14,244 nucleotides of DNA, taken from the NCBI GenBank assembly GCA_019693395.1, contig JAAMXP010001216.1, positions 1 through 14,244 of the forward strand, in the 5' to 3' direction. Every line of letters starts with the position of its first letter. Within the stretch, counting starts at the first letter, position 1. Shown piece after piece: positions 1 through 8,200 of this stretch. This DNA is from Ettlia oleoabundans (taxonomy: Eukaryota > Chlorophyta > Chlorophyceae > Chlamydomonadales). The notes beneath the pieces were generated by a model, which saw only the letters and a list, made by a program, of their open reading frames with translations, did not search any database and had not been told where the DNA came from. The position numbers and the translations under genes are program-made.

Positions 1-63
1 CCCTTTTTCTATTCCAGGCTGCATGCCGCATCCATCTGCGTGTGCCTGCCTGCCTGTCTGCAG
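1..63 (+). other. 3' end of an intron of the leftmost gene
   Basis: A pyrimidine-rich run of TGCC/TGTC ends in CTGCAG at 58-63, directly before the first visible in-frame exon at 64. The upstream exon lies outside the window. Confidence 0.6.
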
Positions 64-1457
64 GACGAGTTCCAGAAGCGGTTCTGGAAGCTACGGCAGT
101 CAGAGTGGGAACCTTATCTGCTGCTGCACTCCCCACTGCGCATTCAGCAGGTACCTCCCATTGGTGAATCATAGCTTGACCTGGCGTGCTGTCTGTCTCT
201 CTTATAGTTGTATCTTGATTGAATGCTTGTTTGGAGTTTTGTCATGCTTATTAGCTGCGGGTAGCTGACCGGAGTCCTCTCCCCCCTGCCCACGTGTTGC
301 AGGGTCAGCTGACTGACCCGCTTTACTTTGATTTCATTTCCTTCAGCCAAGCAGCAGCAGCCAGCAACCTAATGCGGGATGGCAGGCAGGTGCGTCGTCA
401 ACGTCCCTGCTTGCCTGCCTGCCCGCCTGCCTAGCCACATATCCACCTGCCAAACTGCCGGCCTGCTCGATGTCCACACATATTTGGCCCAACGTACCTG
501 CCTTAACCACAGGTGTTTGAGGAATACGACGAGGAGCGAGAGGGGATGCGGGTGGTGAAGAGGGACCCTGTGCTGGCTGACAATGCTCTGCTGCCAGGTG
601 GAAAGGGGGTGTGATTGGTGGCAGTTGCTGTGGTGGAGTGTTTCAGGGTAGAAGAGGGTACTAACTATGATGGTGTTATTCTTCCTGTCTTGTTGAGTGT
701 GGAGTGTTTGCCCTCTATATTGCCATAGCCTGCCCGTCCAGCTGTCCCACCTCATCAATCCTGCCCCCAGCTGGGAACCTGCTCCATCTTCTCCCCTCTG
801 TACACAACGGCGAATTGCGACCCGCATGTGCTTGGGACTGGTTGGCTGTGCCATACAGAGCGTTTCTTTGAGCGGCATGGGGAGCTCATGTATCGGGGGC
901 TGGTGGAGGGCTTCCGCGGGGAACAGTTTGGTGGGCCCCGTCCCCTGGCCCCAGGTGCGGCTAGCTGCACTTGCAACACACTCTCTGGCCTGGCATGCAT
1001 GCATGCATGCGAAGAGCAATGCCCTCCCAGGCCTGCACGCGATATGGCGTGCAGTTGACCCCCCAACTTGCCTTGCAGCGCTCAGGTCCTTGGGGTCGCA
1101 TGCAAATGCCTGCCATGCCACCTGCCGTGGTCACACATGCCCACTTGCATGTCTTTGCTGGGACGCAACTTGGGTTCATGCTGCTCTCTTGGCTGCATGT
1201 CCATGTTATACACCTGCTGAACCGCAGCAAAACTTGCGACCCAGGCTGTCTGTCCTTACGTTCGTCATATGGCCTTTTCCCTCATGTCCCTTCAGATGCC
1301 CCCCTGGCCTTGCTGCTGGCTGGGGTGCAGCAGCTGCTAGACATTTTTACCGCCAAAGGATATGCCCTGAAGGCAACACTCACACCACAGCCAAACAGCG
1401 GCAACAGCGGCGGTTTTACTGTGAGGCTGGAGGGCCCAGCCAACCTGTGGAGCCTAC

Positions 1458-1496
<39 letters not shown>

Positions 1497-1832
1497 GGGC
1501 CCCGTGGTACTTGCGCCAGCCGCTAGAGGAGCTCTGTGCTTTAGCTGTTGTGACGCGGCAAAGCAGCAATAGTATGGCGGCTTTCTATTTTATGGGCCCG
1601 CCGCGATTGCTTGTCCTCGCTGCAACATTGCAGGTTTTGTTATACATACAGTCCCGTCTTGATGACCTCCACTCCTCGCTGCATGCAGGCACTGGCAGCC
1701 CGCCGCTCGCTAATCTACCAACAGCATGATGCGGCCGCAGTAGCAGCATTTCTGCGGGCCAGCGGGCGCAGCAGCACCTGCCGCTTGACCTGGAGCGACA
1801 CGGCGGTAACGCAAGAGTGGAGCTTGGCATAA
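64..1832 (+). CDS. C-terminal part of an unrecognised conserved-looking protein (six exons, 5' end outside window)
   Basis: I rebuilt this gene from splice signals and reading phase. The exons are 64-150, 303-389, 513-597, 859-954, 1296-1459 and 1689-1832 (TAA at 1830-1832). Every intron is GT-AG and every junction keeps phase, giving 220 residues with no stop. Split codons give Glu87 (597/859) and Asp119 (954/1296). The visible protein begins with DEFQKRFWKLRQSEWEPY, then TDPLYFDFISF (about 33-43), an acidic stretch VFEEYDEEREG (59-69), and ERFFERHGELMYRGLVEGF (about 87-105). It ends with a helix-like LALLLAGVQQLLDIF segment (about 121-135) and FLRASGR near the C terminus. There is no obvious membrane segment or catalytic motif. 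The mixed, charged composition looks like a soluble globular protein. I do not recognise the family and assign no function. The 5' part lies left of the window, so the total length is unknown. The intron at 955-1295 could hide a small extra exon, but direct joining already closes the frame. Confidence is high for the exon chain and low for identity. Confidence 0.8.
994..1010. repeat. (GCAT)n short tandem repeat within an intron
   Basis: About four TGCA/GCAT units lie in the intron 955-1295 of the leftmost gene. This supports reading the stretch as intronic. Confidence 0.7.
1460..1495 (+). repeat. (GT)18 microsatellite at a 5' splice site
   Basis: Eighteen perfect GT dinucleotides follow the exon end ...AGCCTACAG at 1459. 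The intron (1460-1688) starts at the first GT of the run, so the splice donor is the first repeat unit. Confidence 0.95.
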
Positions 1833-1878
1833 ACTGAACGCAACACTGAATTGCAAAACTTCCACTACATTGCAGCTC

Positions 1879-1883
1879 TGTAA
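1879..1883 (+). promoter_or_regulatory. candidate poly(A) signal TGTAA for the leftmost gene
   Basis: TGTAA lies 47 bp after the TAA stop at 1832. TGTAA is the usual poly(A) signal in chlamydomonadalean algae. A second TGTAA lies at 2020-2024 and is an equally valid candidate for a longer 3' UTR. Confidence 0.4.
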
Positions 1884-2019
1884 AACCCCTTCCTTTTGCT
1901 CCATCGTCGTATGCTGACACCGATTTTAGTTATTAAGTTGCTATGGAATGAACCTACGCATCAAAGCTCTCTATTGCCTGGCGGCTGCTTCCCTGTGCAT
2001 CATCATGCAAAGGAGTGCC

Positions 2020-2024
2020 TGTAA
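2020..2024 (+). promoter_or_regulatory. alternative poly(A) signal TGTAA for the leftmost gene
   Basis: This is the second TGTAA downstream of the stop at 1832, about 190 bp away. 3' UTRs of this length are common in green algae. Sequence alone cannot decide between it and 1879-1883. Confidence 0.4.
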
Positions 2025-2163
2025 TTGTGTCGCCTCTTCTAATTCCATTGCAAATTCTCCAGATCGCAGGTTATATTGCAATATAATGCGTCCGCACCTC
2101 AGATGCAAGATGAAACAGTAAACAATCCACATCGGTGCTCAATTGCCCAACAGTTGTCGCTTC

Positions 2164-4530
2164 TCACAGGGCGTTGGCCATATAGATCAGCCCTTCTGAA
2201 TCAGTGGCACAGAACAGCTGACTGCATGGTGCGGCGGTACCCAGGCAGCAGGCCCGTACCGCAGCAGTGGGTTCCTGGAACAACAGCCGCCCTGCTGTCG
2301 CCCCGGTTGCCGCCACGTCACGCATGGTACCGATTACGCCGCTGGCGGTGCAGTAAACCAGGCGCTGGCTGCCGCTGCAAATGCTGCCGGCACCCTCGAA
2401 GCGCAGGTCACACACAGCGTTGGCAAAGGAAGAAGGCCCCCTGCTACCAGCATTGCCGGCGCTGCTGCTGCCGGCCACTGGGCGGCACACCACCGCTGCC
2501 TGCCGCGCTTGCTGGCCGCCGGGAGCGGCTCCAGAAGGTGAGGCAGATGAGGAGGACGCGGCGCGGAGATCCCACACAGCCACCCCTCCATCAGCTCCGC
2601 CGGTGGCGCAGCAGAAGTGCTGGGCTGGGTGCACATCCAAGCAGGTGATTGCTGGGGCAGGGGTCGCCAGATCTAATGGGGTTGCGGTACGTGTACCCGC
2701 GCTGGCGGCAGGCTGCTGCAGCTGCAGGGCGGGCCTGCCCGCCTTCCGTATGTCCCACACATGCAGCAGGCCTGAGGGCACAGAGTGGATGGCAGGTCAG
2801 GACACATGAAGACATACTGAGGAATCAGACAAGACCGGCCCAATTAGGGAAGCAAACACGACACAGCTGCAAAAGCACCTAAAGCGCATGTGGCGGGATA
2901 ATTAGATCAGCGTGCTGCTGCTGCTGCTGTGCTCATGCGCGCACCTTGCAGGCTGCCAGTCACAGCCGTGTGCGCCCCATTCCACTGCGCGGCAGCAAAG
3001 GTGACGGCGCCGGCGCTGGCGTACAGCCGGCTGCTGCTGCTGCTGTCCTCTGCCGTCAATGGTGTGAGTGTCAGGCTGCCGTTCAGGCCAGCAGTCAAAA
3101 GCTCTTGTCGGTCTGCAGCGGACAAAACGAATGGGATGCAGCAGGTCAAAAACACAATAATTGGGGCTGCAGTGTGTCAGCCAGCAAGGACAAATGCAGA
3201 CAAGCAACCTGGCTCGTGTCGTGGGCATAGTGCTAAAGATGGAGGATGAGCAGCCAGTCTGGCGCGCGACCGGGAGCTGCACCTTGCTGACAGTAGCCTG
3301 CAGGCTGCCACTCTTTCACATGGACACGAATACAAGCGCTTTGTTCGCCCCTTACCGGGATTGGCAGCAAGGGCCGCCACTCCGCCAGGATGTGCATCCA
3401 GCCATGGCAGCAGCAGCGCTCCATCGAAGTCCTCCTCACGTAGCTGCAAAGACAGGCAGGCACTTGCAGGCGGCACGGCTGTCCAATGCTACCCAACTCG
3501 TGGTACAGCAAACAGGTATACGCTGGAGGAGCAGGCACACAGCAGCCGAACAAGAGACCATCTGCCCAGCGGTGGCGCTGCCGGCAAGGCACAGGAAGTA
3601 GACGGGCGTTCACTGATCTGGTTAGCTTGCCAACCACAAGCTACCATGACTGCGTGAACCGCGTACTTTGGGCGGGAGCCGCGGCAGAGTGTGATTTGCA
3701 AGTGTGGTGATGCTAAGGCGGAGGGTGTGGCAACAACGGCAAGGCTGGAGCATCGAGTCCTCAGCAACAGCTGCTGAACAAAAATGAAGCTCACGTTGAT
3801 GGCGGTGGGGCTTGATCCCGGCTGCGTCAACACCCGCATGCGCAAGCGCGCCACGCTGCCGTCACTTGAACCAGACAGCACCAACACAGCCCCGCCGCCG
3901 CAGTCGGCCACCTGCGCAAAACAAACATGCAGACAAACAATCAGCATGCTCCCTGGTTGTAGGTCACACACACAGGATTTCCAGCAGCAGCGCAGCAGTA
4001 CCGCAGCAGGGCACTTTGCCGCCAGCAGGACAAAACGACAATGAGTGAAACTCCAGCAGCCCCCAGCGCACCTCCAGGGCCGTCACCCGGCCGCTGTGCT
4101 GGAAGGAGGCGAGGCGGGTCATGGCGGGCTGGCGCACAATCTCGTCGCCGCTATGCCTCACAGCCAGGTCTATCACTGTTAGGCGGTGCTCCTGCAGCAG
4201 GGAGGGCAAAATGGCTGTTGCAAAGGGTGGCACTAGCTGCTGCCATGGTGTTCGGGTACTCCTTTCCACAACCGTGACGGCGCTGCTTGCCCACCAGTGT
4301 CGGTTATTTAGTGTTAACCAATAATGTTAATCGTCCACCTAAGCACCTTGGCATCGATTAGTGCAGCAAGACCCACGTACCTGAGCATCCTGGCACCACG
4401 TCCCCAAAGCCAGCAGGTTGTGTGTGAGGGACACGGCAAGCTCCGCAGCGCCTGCCGCCGCAAATGGGATGCTGGCGATGCATGAGGCCTGTTCTGATAG
4501 GAAGTGGCGGCTCAAGAATGGCTTGCCCAT
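2164..4530 (-). CDS. NUP43: Nucleoporin NUP43-like WD40 protein (six exons, 416 aa)
   Basis: Exons in transcript order are 4530-4381, 4191-4072, 3911-3795, 3443-3356, 3112-2945 and 2771-2164. All introns are GT-AG and the phases close to 416 aa (human NUP43 is about 380). NUP43 is a beta-propeller subunit of the Y-shaped NUP107-160 scaffold of the nuclear pore. The family match runs along the whole chain. MGKPFLSRHFLSEQ at the start aligns with the NUP43 N terminus. LALGTWCQDAQEH (about 40-52, across the first junction) matches the FATGSWD region. SGSSDGSVARL (about 103-113) and GLNGSL (about 166-171) are blade turns. VWDIR (219-223) and DVHP...GGADGGVAVWDLR (260-284) are WD signatures. The tail SEGLIYMANAL (406-416) matches the conserved C terminus. 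The chosen ATG lies in CATCACCATGGGC, a strong context. The frame stays open upstream to about 4788, so a longer N terminus is possible but not supported by the family. The Ala/Ser-rich insert at about 285-330 looks lineage-specific. Confidence 0.88.
2914..2929. repeat. (GCT)5 trinucleotide repeat in a NUP43 intron
   Basis: A short GCT run lies in intron 5 (2772-2944), 15 bp inside the 5' splice site at 2944. It is CAG-type in the transcript and shows no coding role. Confidence 0.7.
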
Positions 4531-5262
4531 GGTGATGAACAGAGAGGTAGTGCCAATTCGCTTCAAAATCGATGATGTCCCTGCACGCAGGGGGCAGCAA
4601 TGCAGGAGTGAAATAACAACCAGCGACAGATGCGCAGCACTGGCGGCAGGCGGGCGGCAACAGTATGCGGGAGGGCGGGCGGCAGCAGGACGGCGGCTTA
4701 GGCGCAGTAACTTTGAGATCGCGCGCCGCATCAGGCACTGCAGCGCATAAGATGGGCACCTGAGCACGCCTGAGCTAAGGAGTTGCACGAGGGACTGCCC
4801 GAATTGATGGTGAATTGCTGCAAAGGCAAATCGCCAGTATTGCTTGAAACAGTCGCAGACTTAAATTGAATTGTTATATAACAGGGCGAGGGACTCCCAG
4901 CGGGTCCGGCGGGCGGGCTTGGGTTCAAGCTGAACTCATACCGAATGCCAAAATACCAGTATGCTACAGACGAGATCGTAGGCGCACTCATGACCAACGC
5001 TAACAGGTACATGCTTGCATGGCATCGCCGTCCCCATCACCGCCAGCTAGGCGTGCTTTTTCTTCTGAGCATTGCACCACAGCTAGGACTGGCTTATTGC
5101 CACCAGTTGCAACGCTACATTACATGTTTGAGAATGTAGCAAAACAAGACGAGCTGTGAGAGTGAACATTCATGAGCATCTGTAACTGTGGAATGCTAAA
5201 ACTGCTGCTGCTGCAATGGACGCCAGCACCCCATTAAATCACAAGCAGCATCCAAGCAGGCA
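4531..5262. other. intergenic region: CWF19L2 3' UTR and NUP43 promoter/5' UTR
   Basis: This 732-bp stretch separates the CWF19L2 stop (5263) from the NUP43 start (4530), both on the minus strand. The part above about 5105 is likely CWF19L2 3' UTR. The rest must contain the NUP43 promoter and leader. I see no convincing TATA box. A minus-strand CTGCGTGCAG acceptor-like site at about 4613 could belong to a 5' UTR intron. A small coding-like island on the + strand (about 4883-5007) is discussed separately. Confidence 0.55.
5120..5124 (-). promoter_or_regulatory. candidate poly(A) signal TGTAA of CWF19L2
   Basis: TTACA on the + strand reads TGTAA on the minus strand, about 140 bp downstream of the CWF19L2 TGA at 5265-5263. 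The position and sequence fit the green-algal poly(A) signal. Confidence 0.55.
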
Positions 5263-8200
5263 TCACTCCAGCATGCGCGTCCAGTCGTACGGCTCAAACT
5301 GTTTCCTGAAATCATCAGCCCACTGCTGCTGGATGGCGGGGTTTTCCTGCCGTGCCCGCCGGTGCATGTCCTCCTGAGGCAGGCTCAGCAGGCCTGCATG
5401 ATTGGAAAGGCGGCACAAAGCGGGACCAAAGCTGTTGAGCGAAGAAGCATGCTAAGACAGCCGTTTATATACTGAGTCATTACCCGCGGCATACGCGAGA
5501 AGTTACTGTCCTTTTCCTTCCAAGCTGCCATGAGGTTTCTCAATTAACCACCAACAAGCAACAAGTTAATAATGCAGTAGCACACCACACAACAGATGCC
5601 TGACTACACCACAAAACAGATGCCTAACTACACCACACAACAGATGCCTGACTACACCTGCAGTGATGTTTCGTTTCCTTACCCATGACAACCTTCAGAT
5701 ACACTTGCACAAAACACACCCTAACAAGACCAATGTAATCTCTCACCAATCATGACAGAACGCGCCAGCCCCCTATCAAAATTTTGCTCGTCATCGATCA
5801 CGTGCACGAAGCCGCCGCTGATGCCAAACTCGACATTCAAGTAGGGAAAGTTGGGAGGGATTGAGCCGCGCAGGCCCTGCAGACGCGTAGATGGGACAAA
5901 AAGCGGAGGCGAGGGAGCTGTAAATTACTAGCAGAATGGCCAGTGTGGGGCGCTGACAACGTGTTGATGGGCTGAGTATGTCCGGAACAGATCAAGCTTT
6001 GCGAACAAAACCTTGAAATTTAAACAAAGGCTTGTCAAACCATTCTGCTGCCATCCTGCACCAGCCATGCACTATGGCGATTGAGGGCAGCAGCCTGCAG
6101 CGCCCTTTTCTTGTCAAAGCATTTTGCTGCATCCTACACCAACCAACCGAGCGCTGTGGTGGTAGTTTGCAGCAACAGCCCCCGTTGCGCGCCTCCCACT
6201 AGGAGCCCCCCTTAATCTAAACAGTGCGTCAAAGCATTCTGCCAGTCTACAACAAGTTGCGTGTTATGCTGGCCACTGCCAGCAGAAGGCCCCCCGCAGC
6301 AGCCGCCCCCAGCACCCACCTTAGCTTTTGTGTCGATGAAGCGCTTGGCGTGGTGCTGCGCCCACTCGCTAGTGGCATCGTCAATCGCCTTCTTGAAGAA
6401 CATGGGGGCGCGTGAAGCCACTGCAACATGAGAAGGGGCACAATGGCAGCGTGAGTGAGAGACAGTGTGAGAAGGAACCAAACTAAGCATAGCCGTGCAA
6501 GGGGCAAAAGAAACAGGGACCAACTGTCGGCGGAGCATAAGACAGCATGGCACGTGATAATACAGCATAAGAAGCATAGCACAGCTTTTACGGTTGCACA
6601 GATTCATTTGCCTTATGGCTGCAAAAAAAAACGATTTTGGGCAGCTGCCGAGGCAACCCACCTTCTGGTGGCACTGGTATGCACTCCACCACGGCGTGGC
6701 TGCGAATGTCTTCCAGCCGCAACGCTGTCTCCAAGAACACGACCTCCTGGCCCTGCAGGTCGCGAGACCAAATACCAGCATGACAAGCAACTGAGGGGAG
6801 AGCACAGGAGGTCTACCAGGCACAAACGGACACGTTGGACATTGGTTAGCATTTTCAGGCTGAAATGTGCTGTATGTGAATCAACAAAGGCCCCATGTGT
6901 AGTGTTTCTACTGCTAGGCAGGGAGCCAACTGCCGGCTGAATACCACCCAGATGTGCTCAATGCATCACGCTATTGGCCCATGCCAAGGCCAGCAAGTGC
7001 CGCTGCATTGCACTGTTACTACGCAGCACTGAAATGCACATTACTGCACGATACTGTACTAGTGGGTCGCGTGCCTTTTTCATGAACATCTGGATGAGGC
7101 ACTTCTTGAAGTTGCGCAGCTCGCTCCACACCTGCAAGAACCAGGGAGACAGGGAGAGGTATTATCAGCCAGGGGAGGAACCAGGGCATGCACAGCAAGG
7201 TGGTGGCAGAAGGCCAGCACAGCGGCAGTGGTGGGGCAGGACAAGCACACACGGTGGCATAAGGGTCAGAAGAAGCATTGCTGCCGTTGCATCGAAGCAA
7301 AGGCTCGGACCGCAACAGCAACACCAGCACAAGATCCAGCTGCCTGCCATATAAATGCGTTGGCGACATGATGCGGCAAGGCAGCCCTACCAACCTGCTC
7401 GTCAGTTCGCCGCGTGGATGCCACATGCTCTGCTGGCACAATGACACAGTGGCCGGGCACCAGGCGTCCTCTGGCAGGTAGTGCAAGGTAGCTGGACTGG
7501 CCGATGGCGATGGTGAGGTGGCGAGGGCGGTTTGAGGATGAAAAGCACAGTCGGCATTGCTCCTGCCGATGGGCAGGGAGGCGGTAGGTTATACCAATAC
7601 AAGCCAGAAAACATGCGTTTGGTTTGTGGGGCAGCTGTACCACCATTGCCACAAACATGCGGAAAAGAGGCATGCGGTCGATGGCGCCAACAACCAGCAA
7701 TGCACGATCCATCTCCACACGAACAAGCAACTGGTAGGGCTCACCAGCGCTGAGTTGAACTTTTTGTACTCGCGGATCTGGCGCTGCTTCTCCCGTGCTG
7801 CCGCCGCCTCCCGCCCCTTGCCTGGCCGCTTGTCCAGCATCTCCAGCCCAGCATCGTGGTCGTACTCGGCATCTGCCATACAAACACATTGCGGGTTGGC
7901 AGTACAGCAGCGACACATGTCGGCATCAATATGTGATACAGGGTTGGGTGACATATGGGTGCAGTGCAGCATGGGTCCGTGGTCGCACCTGGCATCGACA
8001 CACGCGAGCACGCAGAAAGCACGCGAGCACGCGGAAAGCCTGCATGCAAGCAACTAGCCCCGCCTCACCCCACCCCACCCCACCCCACCCACCGCCCCCT
8101 TCCACCTGCAATCCACCGGCCATACACACACCTGCATCGTGGTCCGCCTCCTTGTAGCGGGCACTGCGCATGATGCCGGCAGCCAACCGTCGGTCCATGT

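Larger units (their letters stand above)
1833..2163. other. convergent intergenic region (331 bp)
   Basis: The region separates two converging stop codons, the + strand TAA at 1832 and the NUP43-like TGA at 2166-2164. It holds two + strand TGTAA pentamers. I found no minus-strand TGTAA (TTACA on +) here, so the NUP43 poly(A) site is not located. I see no other gene. Confidence 0.6.

Noticed and set aside
369..1121. 250-aa minus-strand frame antisense to the leftmost gene
   Set aside because: It is low in family-like motifs, covers introns and exons alike, and is a shadow of the GC-rich + strand gene.
1086..1222. Possible extra exon (GPWGRMQMPAMPP...) in the intron 955-1295
   Set aside because: The frame is open, but exon 954 joins 1296 directly in phase to give Asp. 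I found no suitable donor for the extra piece.
697..1729. Two long + strand frames (291 and 252 aa) across the leftmost gene
   Set aside because: They run through introns, the GCAT repeat and the (GT)18 tract. The spliced model explains the true coding parts in consistent phase.
2076..2809. + strand frames (190 and 142 aa) over the last NUP43 exon
   Set aside because: They are shadows of the WD40 exon. The minus strand has two WD signatures and a family-matching C terminus.
7060..7074. In-frame GT donor for CWF19L2 exon 12 (CTA|GTACAG)
   Set aside because: It would insert ARDPL into a conserved segment and is less consistent with the family spacing than the GC donor. It is kept as the alternative in the findings.
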